From contig CATWNM010000035.1 of NCBI GenBank assembly GCA_958352145.1, forward strand, positions 1-21,022: a stretch of DNA of 21,022 nt. Reading direction: 5' to 3'. This stretch comes from an uncultured Eubacteriales bacterium (GTDB lineage: Bacteria > Bacillota > Clostridia > Oscillospirales > CAG-272). The notes under the pieces are model-generated. The model did no database searches, was not told the origin of the DNA, and saw nothing but the letters and a program-made list of their open reading frames with translations. Of the stretch, positions 14,024-20,907 are shown one piece after another (the first letter of the stretch is position 1; each line of letters starts with the position of its first letter). The position numbers and the translations under genes were made by a program.

Positions 14024-15692
14024 CGTGCATCGACTCCTTCAGCTTCGTCAGCGCAATCTTTGTTTCCGCCGCTGTCTCTCCCAAAAGCGACGCAATTTCC
14101 TGAACGATACGCATCTGCTTCTCGACGACTTTATCCGCGACCTCCGCAGTCTGGCGGCAGATCTCGTCTTTCTTTTCACGCTCCGTGATCTCCTCCGTCA
14201 CATCACGCAGCATGCATACCAAAAGATGATATTCATTATCGCACAGCACGGTTTGATCAACATACTTATTGTATTCGGCAAGATACACGCCGTCCCGGCG
14301 CACGGTTTTCTGCGTCGTCAGCACCTGCATAAACACAGACGGATCTAAGATTCTCACTACCGGCTCACCGAGCACGTCGGCAGCGCGTGAAAGATTCATC
14401 ATTTTCAGCGCGGCTCGATTGATTTGCTGAACCTCGAGCTTGTCGTTCAATACAACAATGCCGCTGGGCATATTTCCAATAATGCTCTCTGAAAAATTCT
14501 CAGCGCGCTCTTTCAGATAAGGCAGGCACATAGAGATCTCGGCTTTGCCCTGACAGACAGCCACAGCTTTTTCACGGCAGGTATTATAACCGCAGGAACC
14601 GCAGTTAAGTTCATCAGAGGGTTTTGGCTTGCCCATTTGACGCAATACCGCCTCAATCTCGCTTTCGCTCGGCTGAACGGCCTCTTTCGGAATATAGTCC
14701 ATGTTTTTTCGCAGCGCCGCGGCAGCGGGCTGTTCCACGGCAAAATCCTTTTTGCCCGCATATTTATGTACTTCGATACTGTCGCGAAGCGGGGTCCGAT
14801 GATATTTTTCCATCACCGGGCCGCCTACGCAGCTGCCGGCGCAGACCGACATTTCAATGAAGCAGTCATGCAGTCTACCGTCCGCAATATCCCGCAGCGC
14901 AGCCATACAGTTTTCCACGCCGTCGACAGTCAAATATGTATATTCCGGCAGCGTGCAGTCCATGGTTTTCAAAATGCCGCCCGCCGTCGGAAAGAGCCGT
15001 GCGCGGCTCTCTTCTGCCGTATCTTTCGCAGGCTCAAGCGTAATCTTCTCCCGGGCAAACCACTCGGTCAGTTCTTCAAACGTCAGAACGCCATCCACGA
15101 TTCCCGGATATTGCTGCGCCTCATCCTTTTTGGCCACACAGGGGCCGACAAAGACCACCTTTGCCTCCGGAACACGCTGTTTAATAGCCTGTGCGTGCGC
15201 CTGCATAGGGCTGACTACATCGGCCAGCGAATCCAGCAGCGTCGGAAAATGCTTCTGAATGAGCAAATTAACCGAATGACAGCAGGAAGAAATCAAAACA
15301 TCCCGTTTTTCCTCCCGGAGAAGACGCTCATATTCTCTCTTGACGATCGTTGCACCGATAGCGGTCTCCTCCGCTCCGGCAAATCCAAGCGCGAGCAGCG
15401 CACGGCGCATTTCTTCAATCCCGACACCGTTATAATTGGCGATAAACGAGGGCGCCAGACTAACGTATACCGGCGCGCCGCTGCCCAGCAACACACGCAC
15501 CTGCTCCGTACTGTCCGAGATTTCCTTGGCGCCCTGCGGACATACGACGAAACACTGTCCGCACAAAATGCATTCGTTGCCAACAATATGCGCCTGATTT
15601 CCGGAAAAACGGATAGATTTCACCGGACAGTGGCGGATACACTTATAGCAATTTTTACAGTTGGATTTCTTCAACTTCAATACATCCGTCAT
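14016..15692 (-). CDS. hydS: Sensory-type [FeFe] hydrogenase with Fe-S and PAS domains (HydS-like)
   Basis: A 558-residue protein with two N-terminal [4Fe-4S] motifs (CKNCYKCIRHCP from 12, CILCGQCFVVCP from 41). The H-cluster domain has all four ligand cysteines: L1 SSCCHSV (C137, C138), L2 GPCVAKKDE (C185) and L3 SVCAGSC (C284, C288). A further Fe-S domain follows (C364, C367, C372, C389), then a PAS domain (about 400-500) and a C-terminal coiled coil. This is the layout of group C sensory hydrogenases, thought to report H2 or redox state. Gly for Met in L2 and Ser for Met in L3 fit that group; His for Pro in L1 is odd. There is no kinase or output domain. ATG 15692 has AGGTGA upstream; a GTG at 15701 overlapping the previous stop is an alternative. 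Confidence 0.87.
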   Translation of the reverse strand: MTDVLKLKKSNCKNCYKCIRHCPVKSIRFSGNQAHIVGNECILCGQCFVVCPQGAKEISDSTEQVRVLLGSGAPVYVSLAPSFIANYNGVGIEEMRRALLALGFAGAEETAIGATIVKREYERLLREEKRDVLISSCCHSVNLLIQKHFPTLLDSLADVVSPMQAHAQAIKQRVPEAKVVFVGPCVAKKDEAQQYPGIVDGVLTFEELTEWFAREKITLEPAKDTAEESRARLFPTAGGILKTMDCTLPEYTYLTVDGVENCMAALRDIADGRLHDCFIEMSVCAGSCVGGPVMEKYHRTPLRDSIEVHKYAGKKDFAVEQPAAAALRKNMDYIPKEAVQPSESEIEAVLRQMGKPKPSDELNCGSCGYNTCREKAVAVCQGKAEISMCLPYLKERAENFSESIIGNMPSGIVVLNDKLEVQQINRAALKMMNLSRAADVLGEPVVRILDPSVFMQVLTTQKTVRRDGVYLAEYNKYVDQTVLCDNEYHLLVCMLRDVTEEITEREKKDEICRQTAEVADKVVEKQMRIVQEIASLLGETAAETKIALTKLKESMHDE

Positions 15693-15697
15693 GGCAC

Positions 15698-15955
15698 TCA
15701 CCTTTCCGCCTCAAGAGGCGCCAGAACATGTTCTGCAAAAAACGTCGGAAAACTCTCCCGCGTAACGCCCGAATAAATATCGTCATCCACCTGCACAGTC
15801 ACGCCCGTGCGGTTGCATTGGCCAAGACAAAAGCTGCCGGCCAGCACCAAATCATCCTCAAGCGCGCGCGCGGCAATCTCCTTTTTGAAAAGCTCCACAA
15901 TTTCGCGCGATCCCCGCAAATGACAGGATGAGCCTATACATACACGAACAATCAT
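15698..15955 (-). CDS. Thioredoxin-like [2Fe-2S] ferredoxin, second copy
   Basis: An 85-residue protein of the thioredoxin-like [2Fe-2S] ferredoxin family, equivalent to the C-terminal domain of NuoE/HydC subunits. The four cluster cysteines are C6 and C11 (VCIGSSC) and C43 and C47 (FCLGQC). It is clearly a paralogue of the gene just upstream, with the same cysteine positions and the same N-terminal VCIGSSCHL motif. Its ATG overlaps the upstream stop (ATGA), and its own stop touches the HydS start region. The likely role is electron transfer to or from HydS or the group B hydrogenase. No NuoF-type flavoprotein partner is present here. Confidence 0.88.
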   Translation of the reverse strand: MIVRVCIGSSCHLRGSREIVELFKKEIAARALEDDLVLAGSFCLGQCNRTGVTVQVDDDIYSGVTRESFPTFFAEHVLAPLEAER

Positions 15956-16191
15956 AATTTTGCCAACACTTCCGCTTCAAAAAAGTGCTTCACCGTATCG
16001 GGCGTGACCGAAAACATCCGGCCGTCTATTGAGACGCAGACGCCGCGCTGGCAATTTCCCATGCAAAACGTTCCGGCAAGCTCAACCTTATCGCCGGCCT
16101 TATTCTGCGCGATCAGATACTGCAGTTCCTCCACGACTTGACGGGACCCTTTAAGGTGGCAGGAAGAACCGATGCAAACCGTTACTTTCAT
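15952..16191 (-). CDS. Thioredoxin-like [2Fe-2S] ferredoxin, first copy
   Basis: A 79-residue small [2Fe-2S] protein with cysteines C6 and C11 (VCIGSSC) and C43 and C47 (FCMGNC), plus an extra C52. It has the NuoE C-terminal fold without the N-terminal helical part, so it is a free-standing electron carrier. GGAG lies 8 nt before the ATG. It is 22 nt downstream of the kinase-like gene and overlaps the next ferredoxin gene by 4 nt. The shared residues suggest a local duplication that has since diverged, perhaps so that each serves a different redox partner. Confidence 0.88.
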   Translation of the reverse strand: MKVTVCIGSSCHLKGSRQVVEELQYLIAQNKAGDKVELAGTFCMGNCQRGVCVSIDGRMFSVTPDTVKHFFEAEVLAKL

Positions 16192-16213
16192 CCCTAACTC
16201 TCCGTCTTATTCT

Positions 16214-16963
16214 TTATTCGTATTCGACAACGTCGACCCATCCCAAAAGGAATTGGCGTTCCTCCGGCTTTCCTTTAACCGACTGGGAGGCTGCAACGAT
16301 CGGAAGCCACTTCTGGATATACTGCTTTGCGGTATCGCTCTTTTTGCAGAAAAGATTCAGATATTTTTCCGCGCCGTCAATATCGCCCTCCAGCCAGAAC
16401 AGAAGATACGTGCGCGCCACGTCGGCAGAAGCGTTGCCCTGCGTGACATGCGCCCAGTCGATGATATACGGCGTGCCGTCCTTTTGAATGATGATATTGG
16501 TGGGATTAAAATCTCCGTGACAGATTTTATTGTGCTTCGGCATGGATTCCAGCCGGGTATGCAATTCATAACGCGTCGTCGCATCAAGGTCCGCCTCGGA
16601 AATCTTGCGATTCATCTTATCCTTGAGCTTGCCAAGCAGCGGTGCCTTCTTAGCATGCACCTGCATCTGCAAATCGACCATCTGCTCAATATATTCGTCT
16701 TTCTTTTCCGGATTTGCTTTCATGATGGCGTCAAGCGTTTGTCCCTCGATATACTCGGACACAATCGCCCACTTACCGTCCGCTTTTGTAACCTCAAGAA
16801 TTTTCGGGATATGCAGCCCAGTCTCCTCCACGCGCGCCTGATTCAGCGCTTCGTTGAGAATGTCCGCCTTAGAATAATCTTCGTTGAAAACCTTGATCGC
16901 ACGGTCGCCGTCCCGATAAATCGTCTTGTTCGTCCTGACGGCGATCACTCTGTCCAGCTTCAT
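16214..16963 (-). CDS. APH-like phosphotransferase (kinase fold)
   Basis: A 249-residue protein with the aminoglycoside-phosphotransferase/choline-kinase fold. Visible are a nucleotide-anchoring lysine in RAIKVF (K24), a hinge-like WAIVSEYIEG (65-74), the catalytic loop HGDFNPTN (H149, D151, N156) and the metal-binding IIDW (D169). The catalytic residues are all intact, so it should phosphorylate something. A position between adhE and the redox genes argues against antibiotic resistance and for a metabolic or regulatory substrate, possibly a protein. ATG 16963 follows AAAGGGGGA. An in-frame ATG at 16990 overlapping adhE lacks a ribosome site. The gene starts 13 nt after the adhE stop. Confidence 0.82.
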   Translation of the reverse strand: MKLDRVIAVRTNKTIYRDGDRAIKVFNEDYSKADILNEALNQARVEETGLHIPKILEVTKADGKWAIVSEYIEGQTLDAIMKANPEKKDEYIEQMVDLQMQVHAKKAPLLGKLKDKMNRKISEADLDATTRYELHTRLESMPKHNKICHGDFNPTNIIIQKDGTPYIIDWAHVTQGNASADVARTYLLFWLEGDIDGAEKYLNLFCKKSDTAKQYIQKWLPIVAASQSVKGKPEERQFLLGWVDVVEYE

Positions 16964-16976
16964 CTTGTTTCCCCCT

Positions 16977-19595
16977 TTATATATTTTCATGCGTTCCGTA
17001 ATACGCGTTGAGATACATTTGCTTGATCTCGCGCAGTAACGGATATCGCGGATTCGCGCCGGTGCACTGATCGTCGAACGCCTGTTCGGTCATATCGTCC
17101 AGCCGTTCCAAGAAATCCTTTTCATCCGGCACATAGTCCCGAATGGTCGGTTTAATGCCAATTTTCTCCTTAAGCGCATCAATCGAAGCAATCAAATTTT
17201 CCACTTTATCTGCTTCATTTTTTCCTTTGATGCCGAGGCTGTCCGCAACTTCAGCATATCTTGCGCGGGTATGCGGATGATCATACTGCGGGAACGTCCC
17301 CATCTTCGCCGGAACCTCGCTCGAATTAAAGCGAATGACCTCGTCGATCATCAGCGCATTGGCTACGCCGTGCGGCAAATGATGGAATGCGCCGAGCTTA
17401 TGCGCCATCGAATGGCAAACGCCAAGAAAAGCGTTTGCGAACGCCATACCCGCCATCGTCGCGGCGTTGGCCATTTTCTCCCGTGCCTGCGGATCGTTTG
17501 GCCCGTTGTCATAGGCGCGGGGCAAATACTCGAAAATCATTTTCAGCGCACGCAGCGCAAGTCCGTCGGTATAATCAGTCGCCATCATAGACGCATATGC
17601 TTCCAGCGCATGCGTAACGGCGTCGATGCCGGAGGCGCTGGTCAGTCCGCGCGGCGCGCTCATATGCAGATCGGCATCCACGATCGCCATATTTGGAAGC
17701 AGTTCATAATCCGCAAGCGGATATTTAACGCCGCTTGTCTCATCTGTTATGACCGCAAACGGCGTCACCTCGGAACCGGTGCCGGCCGACGTCGGGATTG
17801 CGACAAAATACGCTTTTTCTCCCATCTTCGGGAACGTGTAAACACGCTTGCGAATATCGGAAAAGCGCATGGCCATATCCTGAAAATCCGCCTCGGGATG
17901 CTCATAGAGAACCCACATGATCTTTGCCGCATCCATCGCGCTGCCGCCGCCAACCGCAATTATCACATCAGGGGCAAAAGCCGTCATCTGCGCTGCGCCC
18001 GCCTTTGCGCAGGCAAGCGTAGGATCCGGCGCCACATCAGAAAAGGTCGCGTGCATAACGCCCATCGCATCCAACTTCTTCTCAATCGGCGCGGTATATC
18101 CGTTTTTATACAAGAAAGTATCGGTCACGATAAACGCTTTCTTTTTGCCCATCCCCGTGCCAAGCTCGTCTAGCGCTACGGGGAGACAGCCCTTTTTGAT
18201 ATAAATTTTCTCAGGTGCGCGGAACCACAGCATATTTTCTCTTCTTTCTGCAACTGTTTTAATGTTGAGCAAGTGCTTGACGCCGACGTTTTCAGAAACC
18301 GAATTGCCCCCCCAGGAGCCACAGCCCAGCGTCAGCGAAGGCGTCAGCGCAAAATTATACAGATCGCCGATGCCGCCGTGCGAAGAAGGCGTATTGACTA
18401 CGATGCGGCAGGTCGGCATACGTTTTGCAAATGTATCCAGCTTATCGCGTTCGGTCACCGCATTCAAATAAATGGAAGAGGTATGTCCGAGGCCGCCGTC
18501 GCAAATCAGCCGCTCCGCTTTATCCAGCGCTTCCTCAAAAGTTTTCGCCCGATACATGGCGAGAACAGGAGAAAGTTTTTCATGCGCAAACTCCTCTGAA
18601 AGCTCCACGCTCTCGACCTCGCCGATCAGGATTTTCGTCGCTTCAGGCGTCTCTACACCAGCAAGCGAGGCGATGGTATGCGCGCTCTGTCCAACAATTT
18701 TTGCATTCAAAGCGCCGTTAATCAAAATGGTTTTGCGCACTTTTTCGGTTTCCTCTGGATCCAGAAAATAACAGCCGCGCTCGGAAAACTCCTTTTTAAC
18801 CGCTTTGTAGACCGGCTCCAAAACGATCACCGACTGCTCGGAAGCGCAAATCATCCCGTTGTCAAAGGTCTTGGAATGAATGATCGAATTAACCGCCAGT
18901 TTGATATCAGCCGTCTCGTCTATAATCGCAGGCGTATTGCCCGCGCCGACGCCAACCGCAGGCTTGCCGCTCGAATAAGCGGCTTTGACCATGCCGGGGC
19001 CGCCGGTCGCCAGAATGATATCGGCTTCTTTCATAACCAGATTAGTCATTTCCAGCGACGGCACATCGATCCATGCAATAATATCTTCGGGCGCGCCGGC
19101 AGCCACCGCCGCCTCCAGCACAATCTTCGCCGCGCAGATCGTAGATTCCTTAGCGCGCGGATGCGGACTGATGATAATGCCGTTGCGCGTCTTAAGCGCA
19201 ATCAGTGTCTTAAAAATAGCCGTTGAAGTCGGATTGGTGGTGGGGATAACCGCCGCAATCACGCCGACAGGCTCGGCAATTCTGGTGATGCCATAGGCTT
19301 TATCCTCTTCGATCACGCCGCAGGTTTTCGTATGTTTATACTGGTTGTAAATATATTCGGAAGCATAGTGATTCTTGATGACCTTATCCTCTACTACGCC
19401 CATACCGGTCTCGCTCACCGCAAGTTTGGCGAGCGGCAGACGCTGCTTGTTGGCCGCGCTGGCCGCCGCAAGAAAAATGCGGTCGACTTCTTCCTGCGTG
19501 TAAGCCGCAAATTTTTTCTGTGCCGCGCGTACGCGCGCAAGCGCAGCTTCCAGCTTCTCCACGCTGTCCACAATCTGATATTCTTTGTTCTCCAT
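16977..19595 (-). CDS. adhE: Bifunctional acetaldehyde-CoA/alcohol dehydrogenase AdhE
   Basis: An 872-residue fusion enzyme that turns acetyl-CoA into acetaldehyde and then ethanol, re-oxidising two NADH. Residues 1-445 are an aldehyde dehydrogenase domain with the catalytic cysteine C250 in NGMICASEQ and the cofactor segment GVGAGNTPA. Residues 460-872 are an iron-dependent alcohol dehydrogenase with GGGSAMDAAK (549-558) and metal ligands D658, H662, H728 and H742. The length and domain order are those of spirosome-forming AdhE. It has AAGGAG 8 nt before the ATG and a leader of about 112 nt. The promoter is overlaid by a Rex-type operator. It is the first gene of a seven-gene operon running to 11415. 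Confidence 0.97.
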   Translation of the reverse strand: MENKEYQIVDSVEKLEAALARVRAAQKKFAAYTQEEVDRIFLAAASAANKQRLPLAKLAVSETGMGVVEDKVIKNHYASEYIYNQYKHTKTCGVIEEDKAYGITRIAEPVGVIAAVIPTTNPTSTAIFKTLIALKTRNGIIISPHPRAKESTICAAKIVLEAAVAAGAPEDIIAWIDVPSLEMTNLVMKEADIILATGGPGMVKAAYSSGKPAVGVGAGNTPAIIDETADIKLAVNSIIHSKTFDNGMICASEQSVIVLEPVYKAVKKEFSERGCYFLDPEETEKVRKTILINGALNAKIVGQSAHTIASLAGVETPEATKILIGEVESVELSEEFAHEKLSPVLAMYRAKTFEEALDKAERLICDGGLGHTSSIYLNAVTERDKLDTFAKRMPTCRIVVNTPSSHGGIGDLYNFALTPSLTLGCGSWGGNSVSENVGVKHLLNIKTVAERRENMLWFRAPEKIYIKKGCLPVALDELGTGMGKKKAFIVTDTFLYKNGYTAPIEKKLDAMGVMHATFSDVAPDPTLACAKAGAAQMTAFAPDVIIAVGGGSAMDAAKIMWVLYEHPEADFQDMAMRFSDIRKRVYTFPKMGEKAYFVAIPTSAGTGSEVTPFAVITDETSGVKYPLADYELLPNMAIVDADLHMSAPRGLTSASGIDAVTHALEAYASMMATDYTDGLALRALKMIFEYLPRAYDNGPNDPQAREKMANAATMAGMAFANAFLGVCHSMAHKLGAFHHLPHGVANALMIDEVIRFNSSEVPAKMGTFPQYDHPHTRARYAEVADSLGIKGKNEADKVENLIASIDALKEKIGIKPTIRDYVPDEKDFLERLDDMTEQAFDDQCTGANPRYPLLREIKQMYLNAYYGTHENI

Positions 19596-19705
19596 CTGCG
19601 TATCTCCTTATTCTGTATTCCGAACCAGACGTTATCCGTACGCTGCTCCGAGTTGCGGGCCCAGAATTCGAAAAACCATAGGCGCGAATAAAAGCCCGTT
19701 CAAAT

Positions 19706-19723
19706 ACGTTAAAATTTTAACAT
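19706..19723. promoter_or_regulatory. Rex-type operator over the adhE -10 element
   Basis: The sequence ACGTTAAAATTTTAACAT contains the perfect palindrome GTTAAAATTTTAAC (19708-19721). The Clostridia Rex consensus is TTGTTAA-N4-TTAACAA; 11 of its 14 fixed positions match, with mismatches only at the outer ends. It covers the whole -10 hexamer of the adhE promoter, so bound Rex would block RNA polymerase until high NADH releases it. adhE is a classic Rex target. The rex gene is not in this window. Confidence 0.78.
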
Positions 19724-19742
19724 AATCTTTTTATCCTGTAAA
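19714..19742 (-). promoter_or_regulatory. Sigma-A promoter of the adhE-hydrogenase operon
   Basis: On the minus strand, TTTACA (19737-19742) and TAAAAT (19714-19719) are separated by 17 bp, with TGT directly before the -10 (extended -10). Transcription would start near 19707, inside the right part of the Rex palindrome. Confidence 0.8.
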
Positions 19743-19790
19743 ATGCAAATCTGATATAGCGGTATTCCCTACGAACATAGCCGCGCCTGC

Positions 19791-20741
19791 TTATGGCTCT
19801 GTAAACTCCAGCTCCTCAGCAAACAGCGCGTCCCGCTGGCAAAACACTTCTTTCATAAACAAGCGGTCAAGCTCCGACAGCCGGTATTCCTGCCGGTAAA
19901 TCAGCACATCCTTATATTCTCTGGGATTTGTATCGCATACCCGCTGAACAAGTCCATAATCCGCAAGCATACGCGGGGGAATCGGCGATACCCACATGAA
20001 CGCGTCCGGCAGGGCGCGAAGCAGTTCAAACTGGCTTGCGCGCTCAAACACATAAATCCGTTTATCCACATTATCAGAAAATTCCGCTTTTTTCACATTG
20101 CTGGTCGGCAAAGAAGGCACGTAAGGATCGCCGTGCGTGATTTCGACCAGTCCAGAAAGATCCTTCGGCAAAATCTCGGATTTTCCGGCCAGCGGAGAGG
20201 AAGCCGAGACCAGGAGATTATAGGCGAAATGCGTAATGATTTCCGAGGAAAGCCCCTTGTCTGCAAAATGTTGGGCAAAATATTGCTCAAACGACGTCTG
20301 ATACCGAACAATGCCCAGATTGTAATCTCCGCTTTCCACATTGCGGATCGCACGCATTGAGTTCGTCTCTTTATAAAAAATTTCAGCCGGATGTCCGCGA
20401 TCGATATGTCTGGCAAACGAAGAAAAAGCCGCCGAAATATAGCTGGCGCGCGGCACACAAGCCGAAAAGCGCTGTTTTTTGCTCCGCCCCTCACGGTAAA
20501 GCGCTTCCACTTCATCCACTTGACTCAAAATCCTGCGCGCATACTGCAAAAATTCCGCGCCCGCTTCAGTAACCGAGATGCCTTTTGTGCTGCGCTCAAA
20601 AATCACAATGCCAAGCGACTCCTCCAGTTCCCGAATAGCACGGCTCAGATTCGGCTGTCCCATAAACAGATTTTCAGCCGCCTTGCTGATGGACTTGGTT
20701 TTCGATACCTCCACCGCATATTTTAAATGCAAAAGATTCAC
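19791..20741 (-). CDS. LysR family transcriptional regulator
   Basis: A 316-residue LysR-type regulator. The N-terminal winged helix-turn-helix is clear (LKYAVEVSKTKSISKAAENL, then GQPNLSRAIRELEESLGIVIFER, residues about 4-46). A linker helix and a two-lobed effector-binding domain follow. I chose GTG 20741: AGGAG lies 9 nt upstream, the protein then starts right at the HTH as in most LysR proteins, and the in-frame ATG at 20837 is upstream of the promoter. It is transcribed in the same direction as adhE, about 50 bp before that promoter, so it may control adhE as well as itself. The effector is unknown. Confidence 0.92.
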   Translation of the reverse strand: MNLLHLKYAVEVSKTKSISKAAENLFMGQPNLSRAIRELEESLGIVIFERSTKGISVTEAGAEFLQYARRILSQVDEVEALYREGRSKKQRFSACVPRASYISAAFSSFARHIDRGHPAEIFYKETNSMRAIRNVESGDYNLGIVRYQTSFEQYFAQHFADKGLSSEIITHFAYNLLVSASSPLAGKSEILPKDLSGLVEITHGDPYVPSLPTSNVKKAEFSDNVDKRIYVFERASQFELLRALPDAFMWVSPIPPRMLADYGLVQRVCDTNPREYKDVLIYRQEYRLSELDRLFMKEVFCQRDALFAEELEFTEP

Positions 20742-20769
20742 TCGTCCACACTCCTCGCCTATTGATATT

Positions 20770-20798
20770 ATTGTAGCATATTGCGCGCTTTTTGGCAA
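20770..20798 (-). promoter_or_regulatory. Sigma-A promoter of the LysR gene
   Basis: On the minus strand, TTGCCA (20793-20798) and TACAAT (20770-20775) have a 17-bp spacer and TGC before the -10. The leader would be about 20 nt, which rules out the longer in-frame start. Confidence 0.85.
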
Positions 20799-20851
20799 CC
20801 GCTTAATTTTAAAATCTTCCATAACACAGCAAGGCATCTATACCATACTAT

Positions 20852-20896
20852 GCAAAATCGAGGAACATATCCGATCTTCGGATATGTTCCTCGATT
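20852..20896 (-). terminator. Strong intrinsic terminator after the ECF-type gene
   Basis: A perfect 19-bp stem (arms 20856-20874 and 20878-20896) with a 3-nt loop is followed on the minus strand by TTTTGC. It begins 11 nt after the stop codon at 20908 and separates that gene from the LysR promoter. The A-rich other flank may allow use in both directions. Confidence 0.88.
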
Positions 20897-20907
20897 CAAA
20901 TAAGAGA

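Noticed and set aside
14637..15776. A 379-codon open frame on the plus strand opposite hydS
   Set aside because: It is antisense to a gene with clear Fe-S, H-cluster and PAS motifs, its product is low-complexity and Arg/Phe/His-rich, and it has no ribosome site. It is a by-product of the codon bias of hydS.
16214..16963. Aminoglycoside resistance kinase
   Set aside because: The APH fold is shared by many metabolic kinases. The gene is locked in a fermentation/redox operon with no mobile element nearby, so resistance is not the likely role.
17271..18173. A 300-codon open frame on the plus strand opposite adhE
   Set aside because: It is wholly inside the alcohol dehydrogenase half of adhE, rich in Arg and His with no recognisable domain, and has no promoter or ribosome site.
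19596..19706. Riboswitch or attenuator in the adhE leader
   Set aside because: The leader of about 112 nt has only short, weak complementarities and no terminator hairpin. I see nothing beyond the ribosome site AAGGAG.
20742..20837. N-terminal extension of the LysR protein to an ATG at 20837
   Set aside because: This start lies upstream of a good -35/-10 pair at 20770-20798. The GTG at 20741 has AGGAG and gives the standard LysR N terminus.
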